A stretch of 8,799 nucleotides of DNA, taken from contig JAEWGY010000111.1 of assembly GCA_023388035.1 (NCBI GenBank), positions 1 to 8,799 on the forward strand. The letters are read 5' to 3'. Source of the DNA: Bacillota bacterium. GTDB taxonomy: Bacteria > Bacillota_I > Bacilli_A > Erysipelotrichales > Erysipelotrichaceae. The position numbers were made by a program, and so were the translations under genes. This document shows positions 1 through 6,899 of this stretch, one piece after another; positions within the stretch are counted from its first letter, which is position 1; each line of letters opens with the position of its first letter. Below the pieces are notes generated by a model, which saw only the letters and a list, made by a program, of their open reading frames with translations, ran no database searches and was not told where the DNA came from.

Positions 1-87
1 GATTTAACCTTAATTTGTTTATTTTTCTTAGCTATTTTTTATATCATTACCGGAACCTTTAAGGGCAGTGCTTACTTTAATTTTTAG
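1..87 (+). CDS. C-terminal fragment of probable MBOAT O-acyltransferase (AlgI type), 5' end outside window
   Basis: Frame 1 is open from the window edge to a TAG stop and gives 28 residues: a hydrophobic stretch rich in L, F and I, then a short polar tail ending in AYFNF. MBOAT proteins of the AlgI/DltB type typically end in a transmembrane helix plus a short aromatic tail such as FIYFRF. The next gene, 8 nt downstream, is a DHHW/AlgJ-type protein, the usual operon partner of such a transferase. In known systems the MBOAT protein carries acyl groups across the membrane, and the AlgJ/AlgX-type partner helps place them on an extracytoplasmic polysaccharide. The identification rests mainly on this neighbour and on tail shape. 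No catalytic residue is visible, so another membrane protein is possible. Confidence 0.6.
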   Translation, partial: DLTLICLFFLAIFYIITGTFKGSAYFNF

Positions 88-95
88 GAGGATTT

Positions 96-1265
96 ATGCG
101 TAATAAATTAATTTTAATAATCTTACCTATATCATTAATTACTTTCATTCTTTCTTTAATGATTAATCGTAGCGGTTATTTCATATTTGAAAATCGTAAT
201 TTCACTGATTTAAATGCTGTTTTTTATCAAAAAGACACTAAACAATTAAATAGCCCTGGAGTCGCATTTGCTAAAAGCAATGATTTCTTAAACGATTCCT
301 TCCCTTTATTAGTAGAATTTCAAAGTTTAAATAGCGATATTAAATATAAATTAGATCTTTTTAATTTCATTTTTAAAAAGTATTCCTATAAAAATTATTT
401 TTATACCGATAATGGTTATTTTCTATCAAAAATTGAAGTTCCAAACGAGCAAACAATTAAATTCCCAGCTATGAAAGGTTATCATTATCATGAAGTAGCG
501 GAAAGAATTAATATACCTTTTTATGTTTATAATGTCCAAAGACCAGAATATACCAATTTAGTAAGATCGAATATCTATAATGGATATGATAATTTTAAAC
601 ATGATTTTATAGTTAATTTAGGTCCTAAAATTAAATATAAGGAATTTAATATTGATTCTATTAAGGACTTTGAAAAATATTTCCACCGCATTGATTTTCA
701 TTATAATGAATTAGGAGCCTATAAGGCTTATAGTGATATTATTGAACTAATAAGTGAAGATCTTGATATTGGTAAGCCTAGGGAAATTGATAATATTAAA
801 ACAATTAAAAATAATTATATGACATCTTCTAATGATGTAACTAAATATATTAAGGAATTTGATGATATTTATAAGATCACTTTAAAAGATTCAAAGGGTT
901 ATGAGCTTAAATATCTGATTAATCATTATCATGATAACCTTGCGAAAATTATTGATCAATCGCAAGCTTTATATCCTAATTTTTTAAATTTTGAGTTAGT
1001 TTATGGTATTCCTATATCAGAAAGAATATATGATACATTCCAGGCTGATAAGCCTAATCTATTAATACTCGGTGATTCCTTTGCGATAGCCCCCTTCCCA
1101 ATGATTGCACAGAATTTTAATAAAACTTTTCTTGTCGATACTAGATCTTATCAAAACTTTATGATTGAAGACTATATTAAAGAAAATAAGATCGATGCTG
1201 TTCTGGTTTTACAGCATGCTTATCATATTTATTTTTCAGGCTATTTCTACCTCAATTTAAAATAA
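96..1265 (+). CDS. DHHW/AlgJ-AlgX-like SGNH O-acetylation protein, membrane anchored
   Basis: This 389-residue protein starts with a short positive segment and one hydrophobic anchor (about residues 4-23), so the rest should lie outside the membrane. After the anchor come FENR and, near residue 65, FLNDSFP, which match the N-terminal pattern of DHHW/AlgJ proteins (ENR, then DxFP). The catalytic-type residues are present: a DFHYNELGAY block with D200 and H202, where the family usually reads D-x-H-W, and LLILGDSF with S328, the GDS serine of the ALGX/ALGJ SGNH-like domain. Family knowledge: such proteins transfer acetyl groups to exopolysaccharide or cell-surface polymers, working with an MBOAT protein. 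Start choice: ATG with AGGAGG four bases upstream, and this site overlaps the stop of the preceding gene, so translation is probably coupled. The acceptor polymer cannot be told from sequence. The Trp-to-Tyr change in the DHHW motif is a small deviation. Confidence 0.8.
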   Translation: MRNKLILIILPISLITFILSLMINRSGYFIFENRNFTDLNAVFYQKDTKQLNSPGVAFAKSNDFLNDSFPLLVEFQSLNSDIKYKLDLFNFIFKKYSYKNYFYTDNGYFLSKIEVPNEQTIKFPAMKGYHYHEVAERINIPFYVYNVQRPEYTNLVRSNIYNGYDNFKHDFIVNLGPKIKYKEFNIDSIKDFEKYFHRIDFHYNELGAYKAYSDIIELISEDLDIGKPREIDNIKTIKNNYMTSSNDVTKYIKEFDDIYKITLKDSKGYELKYLINHYHDNLAKIIDQSQALYPNFLNFELVYGIPISERIYDTFQADKPNLLILGDSFAIAPFPMIAQNFNKTFLVDTRSYQNFMIEDYIKENKIDAVLVLQHAYHIYFSGYFYLNLK

Positions 1266-1297
1266 AGCTTCATAATTAAGTTTTTTAGTCATTTCGC

Positions 1298-1327
1298 GTG
1301 CTATCTTTATATCCTTAAGATTATAAT
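1298..1327 (+). promoter_or_regulatory. Candidate sigma-A promoter for msrAB
   Basis: A perfect TATAAT lies at 1322-1327, with a weak -35-like GTGCTA at 1298-1303 and an 18-bp spacer. This would give a leader of about 20 nt before the msrAB start at 1355. The -35 match is poor and the region is AT-rich, so only the -10 element is reasonably supported. Confidence 0.4.
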
Positions 1328-1354
1328 ATAACTGATATCAAATTAAGGAGTATT

Positions 1355-2272
1355 ATGTATAAAATTACTTATTTTGCTGGTGGTTGTTTTTGGGGGATGG
1401 AAAAATATTTTTCATGCCTAAACGGAGTAAAAGATGTCATTTCAGGATATGCTAATGGTATTAGTGAAAGTGCTAGCTATACTAAGCTTAAAGAGACGGA
1501 TCATGTAGAATGTATCAAAATAATTTATAATGACTATGAAATATCTCTTGAAGAATTATTAATTCGTTATTTTCATATTGTAAATCCTTATACCTTGAAT
1601 AAACAAGGAAATGATATTGGTAGACAATATCGTTCTGGTTTATACTATGAAAATGATGAAGATTACAAGATTATTCAAAAGGTTTATAATTATTTCGAAT
1701 CAAAATCAGAGGAGAAGTATGTTGTTGAAGTTAAAAAGTTACAGCATTTTATAAAAGCAGAAGAATATCATCAAGATTATCTTGATAAAAATCCTTTAGG
1801 TTATTGTCATATTAATTGGCAAAGTGCTTATGATGAATTAGACTATCCAAAACGAAAATATCCGATGAATGAATTATGCAGAACTATTTTAGAGGAGAAT
1901 AATACTGAAAGACCCTTTTCAAGTAAATATGAAAAGTTTGATGATAAAGGTATTTATGTTCTAAGAACTAATGGTATGCCTTTATTTTCTTCTGAGCATA
2001 AATTTGATTCTGGTTGTGGCTGGCCTAGTTTTTATAAAACGATTACAGCTAATTGTTTGAATTATTTAAATGATTATTCCCATAATATGATCAGAACTGA
2101 AATAAGATCACTTGATGATCATCACTTAGGTCATGTTTTTAATGATAACCCTAATGATTCAGGACTTAGATTCTGTTTAAATGGTGCTGTATTAAAATTC
2201 ATACCCTATGATGAAATGGTTAAGGAAGGATATGAACTATATCAATTATTTTTTAGAAATGAGTATAAATAA
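1355..2272 (+). CDS. msrAB: Bifunctional peptide methionine sulfoxide reductase MsrA-MsrB
   Basis: A 305-residue cytosolic fusion enzyme that reduces both methionine sulfoxide stereoisomers in proteins: the S form by MsrA and the R form by MsrB. The MsrA domain (about 4-156) has GGCFWG with catalytic C11, GNDIGRQYRSGLYY and AEEYHQDYL; C151 in GYCHI could be a resolving cysteine. The MsrB domain (about 175-300) has FDSGCGWPSF with C221 (candidate resolving Cys), HHLGHVFND, and GLRFCLNGAVLKF with catalytic C274. Both CxxC pairs that bind zinc in many MsrB proteins are absent: the first site reads LRTNG and the second RSLDDHH, so this is a zinc-less MsrB. No signal peptide or anchor is seen, unlike exported streptococcal MsrAB forms. 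Start: ATG preceded by TAAGGAG. The gene appears monocistronic or read through into fba, with a TATAAT element upstream. Domain order A then B is common in Bacillota. Confidence 0.95.
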   Translation: MYKITYFAGGCFWGMEKYFSCLNGVKDVISGYANGISESASYTKLKETDHVECIKIIYNDYEISLEELLIRYFHIVNPYTLNKQGNDIGRQYRSGLYYENDEDYKIIQKVYNYFESKSEEKYVVEVKKLQHFIKAEEYHQDYLDKNPLGYCHINWQSAYDELDYPKRKYPMNELCRTILEENNTERPFSSKYEKFDDKGIYVLRTNGMPLFSSEHKFDSGCGWPSFYKTITANCLNYLNDYSHNMIRTEIRSLDDHHLGHVFNDNPNDSGLRFCLNGAVLKFIPYDEMVKEGYELYQLFFRNEYK

Positions 2273-2283
2273 ATAAAAAAATA

Positions 2284-2312
2284 GTGCAATTATTCTTAAT
2301 TAGTAGTAAAAT
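2284..2312 (+). promoter_or_regulatory. Candidate promoter for fba
   Basis: GTGCAA (2284-2289) and TAAAAT (2307-2312) are spaced by 17 bp in the 64-bp gap between msrAB and fba. A start near 2319 would leave a short leader that still includes the AGGAGG at 2327-2332. The -35 element is weak. No terminator is visible after msrAB, so read-through could also supply fba. Confidence 0.35.
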
Positions 2313-2336
2313 TATGTTGTATATAGAGGAGGAAAA

Positions 2337-3200
2337 ATGTTAGTTTCTGCAAAAGAGATGCTTGAAAAAGCTCACGCTGGACACTATGGTGTTGCTCAAT
2401 TTAATATTAATAATTTAGAATGGATTAAGGCTGTTTTAAAAGGCTGTGAAGAAAGTAAGGCACCGGTTATTTTAGGTGTTTCAGAAGGTGCTGCAAAATA
2501 TATGTGCGGCTATAAGAATGTTGTAAATATGGTTAAAGAGGTACATGATACAATGGGGATTACTGTTCCAGTAGCTATCCATTTAGATCATGGTAGCTAT
2601 GAAGGAGCAAAAGCAGCTATTGAAGCTGGATTTACTTCAGTAATGTTTGATGGTTCTCATTTACCTTTTGAAGAAAATCTTCAAAAATCAAAAGAAATAA
2701 TCGAATATGCACATTCAAAAGGTATTTCAGTAGAATGTGAAGTTGGTGGTATCGGTGGTGAAGAAGATGGTGTTGCTTCAATGGGTGAACTTGCTGATCC
2801 AGAGGAATGTGCTAAAGTAGCTGCCTTAGGTGTTGATTTCCTTGCTGCTGGTATTGGTAATATTCATGGTAAATACCCTGCAGATTGGGCTGGTTTAAGT
2901 TTTGAAACCTTAGAAAAGATTCAAAAAGCAGTTGGTTCAAAACCGTTAGTTCTTCATGGTGGTTCTGGTATTCCTAAAGAACAAGTTCTTAAAGCTATTG
3001 ACTTAGGTGTATCAAAAATTAATGTAAATACTGAATTACAATTAGAATTCCAAAAAGCTACTAGAAAATATATTGAAGAAGGTAAGGATGAAAGTGGTAA
3101 AGGATATGATCCACGTAAATTACTTGCTCCTGGTAGTGATGCTATTTGTGCTAAAGTAATCGCTATGAATAAGGATTTTGGTTCTGCTAACAAGGCTTAA
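2337..3200 (+). CDS. fba: Class II fructose-1,6-bisphosphate aldolase
   Basis: A 287-residue cytosolic metal-dependent aldolase that interconverts fructose 1,6-bisphosphate with dihydroxyacetone phosphate and glyceraldehyde 3-phosphate in glycolysis and gluconeogenesis. The sequence shows HLDHG (D84 catalytic acid type, H85 metal ligand), GNIHGKYP (H177 ligand), LVLHGGSGIP (H207 ligand plus phosphate-binding glycines) and INVNTELQ (phosphate site). The N-terminal QFNINNLEW and VILGVSEGA blocks closely resemble Bacillus FbaA. Length is normal for the FbaA/GatY group. Tagatose-bisphosphate aldolase is the main alternative, since the two share motifs, but the FbaA-like N terminus and the absence of neighbouring galactitol or tagatose genes favour Fba. 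AGGAGG sits four bases before the ATG. Compared with neighbouring genes the codon choice looks more uniform (GGT, GAA, GCT and TTA favoured), fitting strong expression. A strong hairpin terminator follows. Confidence 0.93.
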   Translation: MLVSAKEMLEKAHAGHYGVAQFNINNLEWIKAVLKGCEESKAPVILGVSEGAAKYMCGYKNVVNMVKEVHDTMGITVPVAIHLDHGSYEGAKAAIEAGFTSVMFDGSHLPFEENLQKSKEIIEYAHSKGISVECEVGGIGGEEDGVASMGELADPEECAKVAALGVDFLAAGIGNIHGKYPADWAGLSFETLEKIQKAVGSKPLVLHGGSGIPKEQVLKAIDLGVSKINVNTELQLEFQKATRKYIEEGKDESGKGYDPRKLLAPGSDAICAKVIAMNKDFGSANKA

Positions 3201-3216
3201 TTAAATTTAATATATT

Positions 3217-3253
3217 AATAATCCCAGTAAAAAATTTACTGGGATTATTTTTT
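3217..3253. terminator. Strong intrinsic terminator after fba, possibly bidirectional
   Basis: A perfect 15-bp stem pairs 3217-3231 with 3235-3249 around a 3-nt AAA loop, with a CCCAG/CTGGG core, and runs into six T (3248-3253) on the plus strand. It begins 16 nt after the fba stop. It also lies just past the stop of the minus-strand membrane gene at 3270, where the reverse reading is followed by AT-rich sequence, so it may serve both converging units. Confidence 0.9.
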
Positions 3254-3269
3254 ATAATTAAGTAATAGT

Positions 3270-3629
3270 CTAATCAAAAAAGATATAGCCTAAGTAGATG
3301 TATAGTAAGTTAATGATAAAATTATTAATACCTAGAGCATTAAAACTAATACTGATAAAATTTATGTAAATAAAGTTTTCTTTATAAAGAAATAAGAGTA
3401 CTAATAATAAAGAAATAATCACTTTACGAAGCCATCTTTGGTTTTTAGCTTTTTTATAATAATTAAAACTAATACCCAAGGCGAATAATAAGATCATATA
3501 ACAAAATGAACTAATAAAGGAAACAATATCATTTTTAAAAATTAAACCTAGATAATTAAGAAAGAAACGATCAATAAGGGCAATTAATAAAATTATTAGA
3601 AAGGGTAAGAAGTGTTTTTTGAAAAACAT
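3270..3629 (-). CDS. Small multi-pass membrane protein of unknown function, downstream of typA
   Basis: 119 residues with about four predicted membrane segments (near 8-25, 34-54, 70-84 and 88-115) separated by a short basic loop, YYKKAKNQRWLRK, around residues 57-69. No catalytic motif is visible and I do not recognise the family. It starts one base after the typA stop codon, and its ribosome binding site (AAAGGTG, about 11 nt upstream) lies inside the end of typA, so translation is probably coupled and the gene belongs to the typA operon. In Bacillus subtilis a small membrane protein gene, ylaH, also follows typA (ylaG). The position is similar and the basic loop before a membrane helix is vaguely alike, but homology is not shown by eye. 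Ends in TAG just before the shared hairpin. Confidence 0.75.
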   Translation of the reverse strand: MFFKKHFLPFLIILLIALIDRFFLNYLGLIFKNDIVSFISSFCYMILLFALGISFNYYKKAKNQRWLRKVIISLLLVLLFLYKENFIYINFISISFNALGINNFIINLLYIYLGYIFFD

Positions 3630-3630
3630 G

Positions 3631-5439
3631 TTACTGCTTCACCTTTCTTGCGTGTTGTTTTCTTAGAGTTGCGCTTAAATATTTCTTTCTTAACCTAATA
3701 TCATCAGGGGTAATTTCCACAAGTTCGTCATCGGCAATAAATTCCAAAGCAGCTTCTAAGCTTAATTTAATCGGAGGTGTTAATCTCATCGCATCATCAT
3801 TGCCACTTGATCTAACAGCTGACATTGTTTTATTCTTAGTAGGATTAACCTCAAGATCAACATTTTTTGAAGCAATACCGATAATCATTCCCTCATAAAC
3901 TTCAGTCTGAGGTTCAATAAATAGTGATCCTCTTTCTTGTAGATTCCAAAGTGCATAAGTCATAGCTTTACCATTGTCCATTGAAATTAAAACACCATTA
4001 TGCCTTAGCGTGATATCACCTTTATAAGCTTCATAATCGATAAATTTACGTACTAAAATACCTTCACCTTTTGTATCATTAATAAATTCAGAACGATAAC
4101 CAATTAAGGTTCTTGTAGGTACATGATAAATAATTTTAGTATAACTACCCTCATCAATTATATCGATCATCATCCCTTTTCTTAGATTTAACTTATTAAT
4201 AACTGTTCCAGAATAATCATTAGGAACTGAAATAATTACTTCTTCAATCGGTTCGTATAATTTATTATCAATTTCTTTGAAAATAACCTCAGGTTTAGAT
4301 ACAGCTAATTCATAGCCTTCACGACGCATATTCTCAAGTAGGATTGCTAGATGTAGTTCGCCTCTTCCAGAAACCTTAAAAGAATCAGTACTATTAGTAC
4401 TTTCAACCTTTAAACCAACATTAACTTCAAGCTCTTTTTCTAAGCGCTCTTTAATATTCCTTGAGGTTACATATTTACCACTTTTCCCTTGAAAAGGAGA
4501 AGAATTAACCATGAAATTCATTGAGAGAGTTGGTTCTTCAATTTCTATTGCGCTCATCGGTCTATTAACACCGAATTTACAGATTGTATCACCTATTTCA
4601 ATATCACTAATACCAGAAATTAAGACAATTTCACCGCTTTTAGCATAATCCACTGCTTTGCGTTCTAAACCTTCGTAAATAAATAAATTTACAATCTTAG
4701 CATTCTTAAATTTTTTATTAGTATTTGAGACACTGATCATTGAATTATTTTTAATCACGCCTTCATAAACCCTACCAATACCAATTCTACCAATATAATC
4801 ATCATAGGCTAAAGCGCAGATTTGCAATCTTAAATCATTAGCACTCAAATCTGGATAGGCCTTAGTATGTTTAATGATTGTTTCAAAAAGATCTGTAATA
4901 TCATTAGTATCTTTATTTAAATCATTTTTTACTATCCCCTGTTTAGCAATACCATATAAGATAGGAAATTCTAATTGTTTATCATTAGCATTTAAATCAA
5001 TAAATAATTCATAGACCTTTTCAATAACTTCACTAACTCTAGCATCTTTTTTATCAATTTTATTGATTAATAAAATTGGATTAAGTCCTGCTTCTAATGA
5101 TTTTTTTAACACAAAGCGCGTTTGTGGCATCGGTCCTTCTGAGCTATCAACCAGTAAAATGACACTATCTACAGTTTTAATGATGCGCTCTACCTCTGAA
5201 CTAAAATCAGCATGTCCTGGGGTATCTACAATATTAATTTTATAATCTTTATAGTGAACACTACAGTTTTTAGAATAAATGGTTATTCCTCTTTCTTTTT
5301 CAAGATCATTAGAATCCATTATACAATCAATATTATCATCTTTAATTGCCTGTGATTGATATAACATCGCATCAACTAAGGTTGATTTACCTGCATCAAC
5401 ATGGGCAATTACCGCAATATTAATAATTTTATCAGTCAT
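3631..5439 (-). CDS. typA: Translational GTPase TypA/BipA
   Basis: A 602-residue ribosome-associated GTPase of the elongation factor family, linked in other bacteria to 50S subunit assembly and growth under stress or cold. GTPase motifs: G1 AHVDAGKST (12-20), switch I KERGIT (48-53), G3 DTPGH (72-76, with H76 the GTPase histidine) and G4 NKID (126-129). MDSNDLEKERGIT and EGPMPQTRFV are TypA signatures. A beta-barrel domain follows, then EF-G-like domains III and V (GRGELHLAIL; GYRSEFI), and the TypA-specific C-terminal region ends with LEFIADDELVEITP and RLRKKYL. G1 reads HVDAGKS rather than the textbook TypA HVDHGKT, closer to EF-G; length and all other signatures are TypA. An in-frame GTG at 5469 would add 10 residues but would put the GGAGG site inside the coding region and overlap the upstream gene. 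ATG 5439, four bases after GGAGG, fits the spacing used elsewhere in the window. It lies between two membrane protein genes, probably in one operon. Confidence 0.95.
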   Translation of the reverse strand: MTDKIINIAVIAHVDAGKSTLVDAMLYQSQAIKDDNIDCIMDSNDLEKERGITIYSKNCSVHYKDYKINIVDTPGHADFSSEVERIIKTVDSVILLVDSSEGPMPQTRFVLKKSLEAGLNPILLINKIDKKDARVSEVIEKVYELFIDLNANDKQLEFPILYGIAKQGIVKNDLNKDTNDITDLFETIIKHTKAYPDLSANDLRLQICALAYDDYIGRIGIGRVYEGVIKNNSMISVSNTNKKFKNAKIVNLFIYEGLERKAVDYAKSGEIVLISGISDIEIGDTICKFGVNRPMSAIEIEEPTLSMNFMVNSSPFQGKSGKYVTSRNIKERLEKELEVNVGLKVESTNSTDSFKVSGRGELHLAILLENMRREGYELAVSKPEVIFKEIDNKLYEPIEEVIISVPNDYSGTVINKLNLRKGMMIDIIDEGSYTKIIYHVPTRTLIGYRSEFINDTKGEGILVRKFIDYEAYKGDITLRHNGVLISMDNGKAMTYALWNLQERGSLFIEPQTEVYEGMIIGIASKNVDLEVNPTKNKTMSAVRSSGNDDAMRLTPPIKLSLEAALEFIADDELVEITPDDIRLRKKYLSATLRKQHARKVKQ

Positions 5440-5443
5440 CATT

Positions 5444-5448
5444 CCTCC
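5444..5448 (-). promoter_or_regulatory. Ribosome binding site that sets the typA start
   Basis: Reading the minus strand, GGAGG is followed by AATG and then the ATG at 5439, a gap of 4 nt that matches the spacing of AGGAGG at the genes starting at 96 and 2337. The adjacent ATG at 5442 would be only one base away. The upstream GTG at 5469 has no such site. Confidence 0.75.
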
Positions 5449-5461
5449 AATATCTAATATA

Positions 5462-5938
5462 TTATACACTAAAAATTAGATCTTTAATATGGCGGATATT
5501 ATTAGCTAAAAGATAAGGTAAAAATAGAATTAAGATTAATGACATTATTGAGTATTTATTATAAATAGCTGCATTAAGATAAAAATTTTGACTAGGAATG
5601 ATAAAACAAATTAAAATAAAAATAAAGAAGAGAATACTAATTAATTCTAAATAATTACTAACCTCCTTACTGATGGTTAATAAAACCATTGAAGCATTAA
5701 GAGATATTAAAATAAGATATAAATTAGCTAAACTAAGATCTGACGCATGGGCAATGAATTTAATTAAAAATAAAATTGCGATAGTACTTAGTAATAGTTT
5801 TCTAAGTTTAATTTTACTATGATATAAACAAATTATCGCAAAAAATAAAAAGCTTAGTGCAGCAAGATAATAATCTTTGAAATAATAGTCAAAGGCCAAA
5901 AGGTTAAAACTTAAATTGAATAAAATACGCTGTTTCAT
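5462..5938 (-). CDS. Multi-pass membrane protein of unknown function, upstream of typA
   Basis: 158 residues from the preferred start, very rich in L, I, F and Y, with about five membrane segments (near 18-38, 47-64, 69-88, 96-113 and 132-150) and small basic loops such as HSKIKLRK that suggest an inside-facing loop. The protein ends shortly after NNIRHIKD. There are no recognisable motifs, conserved cysteines or catalytic patterns, so I do not assign a function. The frame could open at a GTG (5947), but that codon lies within the ribosome binding site AGAGGTG; ATG 5938 with an 8-nt gap is much better. The stop at 5462 is 22 nt before the typA start with no terminator between, so the two are likely cotranscribed. 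It is divergent from a WYL regulator that could control it. The codon use looks native to the window. Confidence 0.75.
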   Translation of the reverse strand: MKQRILFNLSFNLLAFDYYFKDYYLAALSFLFFAIICLYHSKIKLRKLLLSTIAILFLIKFIAHASDLSLANLYLILISLNASMVLLTISKEVSNYLELISILFFIFILICFIIPSQNFYLNAAIYNKYSIMSLILILFLPYLLANNIRHIKDLIFSV

Positions 5939-5962
5939 TTCTATCACCTCTGAATATATGAT
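5933..5962 (+). promoter_or_regulatory. Candidate promoter for the WYL regulator
   Basis: TTTCAT (5933-5938) and TATGAT (5957-5962) are separated by 18 bp. This would start transcription near 5969 and leave a leader of about 25 nt before the ATG at 5994. The -10 box overlaps the right arm of the inverted repeat. The boxes are partial matches in AT-rich DNA. Confidence 0.35.
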
Positions 5963-5966
5963 AGAA
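5939..5966. repeat. Perfect inverted repeat between divergent genes, candidate operator
   Basis: TTCTATCA (5939-5946) and TGATAGAA (5959-5966) are perfect 8-base inverted arms with a 12-nt spacer. The centres of the two arms are 20 bp apart, about two helical turns, which suits a dimeric helix-turn-helix regulator. The element sits in the 55-bp gap between the membrane protein start and the WYL regulator start and covers candidate -10 boxes on both strands, so binding could repress both directions, including the regulator's own gene. The role is inference. In AT-rich DNA an 8-bp inverted match can occur by chance. Confidence 0.5.
5947..5951 (-). promoter_or_regulatory. Ribosome binding site that sets the start of the upstream membrane protein
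   Basis: On the minus strand, AGAGG is followed by 8 nt and then ATG at 5938. The only longer start, GTG at 5947-5945, overlaps the last base of this site and so is unlikely. The site lies in the spacer of the inverted repeat. Confidence 0.6.
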
Positions 5967-5991
5967 TAAATAGTAATAATAGATGGGTAAA
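5963..5991 (-). promoter_or_regulatory. Candidate promoter for the membrane protein - typA - membrane protein operon
   Basis: On the minus strand, TTTACC (5991-5986) and TATTCT (5968-5963) have a 17-bp spacer. Transcription would begin near 5956, just ahead of the ribosome binding site. The -10 box overlaps one arm of the inverted repeat. This is a partial match only, supported by the fact that a promoter must lie within or very near this short divergent gap. Confidence 0.35.
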
Positions 5992-5993
5992 AA

Positions 5994-6899
5994 ATGGGAC
6001 AGTCTAATCGTAAACGTTTATTAATGGTCTATGAGATACTAAAAAAATATTCAGATGATCGTAATAGCTTATCAGCATCATTTATTTTAAATCAATTATC
6101 AGAAGCTAATATTTTTAGTAATCGTAAAAGTATCTATGAAGATATTAAAATTCTAAGTGAACATTTTGATATTGATAAAGATAGTAAATCTTATCATTTC
6201 ATCAATGAGAATCCTTTTAATATAGTAGAACTTAAGCTACTTAGTGATTCAATTAATAGCGCAAAGTTTTTAAGTAAAAAAGAAAAATTAATTATCCATA
6301 ATAAATTAAAAAGTCTATGTTCTAATCATTACCAAGCATTTTTAAAACTAGATAATACAAGCAATAATAATGAAAATATTTACTATTTAATTGCTATGAT
6401 AATTGAAGCTTTACTCACAAATAAGGCACTAGTAAGCTTAAATGAGATCATCATTCCTTATCACTTACTTAGAGAAAATGATCATTATTATTTAGTTTAT
6501 GAATATCTTAATAAGAGTAAATTTTATTTTCGTAGACTTGATCGTTTAAAGGAAAAATATAAATTAATGGATACTGACCACCCTAAAAGAAGTGAAGCTG
6601 AATTAAATGATTTTCTCACCAAACAATTGCAAATGTTTCACTCTGCTATTACTAGGATCAAAATTAAAATAATTGATCCTAATTATGAATTAATCATTAA
6701 GCTTTTAAACGATGATTTTAAAGATATAAGCATTAATAAAGACAAAAGCATTTCACTAAGCATCAGTATGAATCATATTGGTTTTAGTTTACTTTCAAAA
6801 TATGAGAAACGCATTAAAGTAATCGAGCCTAATCATTTTATTAAGAGTTACTCTACTTTTTTAGAATCAATACTTAAAGCATATAAAAATCAGGTTTAA
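5994..6899 (+). CDS. WYL-domain transcriptional regulator with N-terminal HTH
   Basis: A 301-residue DNA-binding protein. The N-terminal winged helix-turn-helix (about 5-70) contains NRKSIYEDIKIL at 43-54, the recognition-helix pattern of the DeoR-like HTH found in WYL regulators (xRKTIYRDIxxL). A helical linker follows, then a WYL-type domain: PYHLLRENDHYYLVYEY (155-171), where YYL replaces the naming WYL triplet, and FYFRRLDRLKEK, the usual arginine-rich strand. The opening FxY strand of the WYL domain is not obvious, so that part is shortened or diverged. A C-terminal ligand-type region (about 215-300) completes a normal family length. WYL domains bind nucleic acid or small ligands and control processes from DNA repair to defence; nothing here points to a defence locus. 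Weak ribosome binding site (GATGGGT). Divergent by 55 bp from the typA operon, with an inverted repeat between, suggesting self-control and control of that operon (inference). Confidence 0.88.
   Translation: MGQSNRKRLLMVYEILKKYSDDRNSLSASFILNQLSEANIFSNRKSIYEDIKILSEHFDIDKDSKSYHFINENPFNIVELKLLSDSINSAKFLSKKEKLIIHNKLKSLCSNHYQAFLKLDNTSNNNENIYYLIAMIIEALLTNKALVSLNEIIIPYHLLRENDHYYLVYEYLNKSKFYFRRLDRLKEKYKLMDTDHPKRSEAELNDFLTKQLQMFHSAITRIKIKIIDPNYELIIKLLNDDFKDISINKDKSISLSISMNHIGFSLLSKYEKRIKVIEPNHFIKSYSTFLESILKAYKNQV

Noticed and set aside
1264..1286. Weak hairpin plus T run after the DHHW gene
   Set aside because: Only about six A/T-rich base pairs with a bulged G precede TTTTTT; too weak to call a terminator, although transcription may still end here.
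2954..3193. Minus-strand open frame of 79 codons
   Set aside because: It lies wholly inside fba on the opposite strand, its product resembles no protein I recognise, and fba is clearly the real gene.
5063..5245. Plus-strand open frame of 60 codons
   Set aside because: It is antisense to the conserved GTPase domain of typA, with no ribosome binding site or recognisable product.
5440..5469. Longer typA reading from GTG 5469 (ten extra residues)
   Set aside because: The extension would bury the GGAGG site in coding sequence and overlap the upstream gene; TypA proteins normally begin just before the NIA-IAHVD segment.
5994..6899. WYL regulator as a sign of a phage-defence island
   Set aside because: WYL regulators control several defence systems, but no nuclease, methylase, helicase, toxin or phage-like gene lies nearby; all neighbours are housekeeping or unknown membrane proteins.
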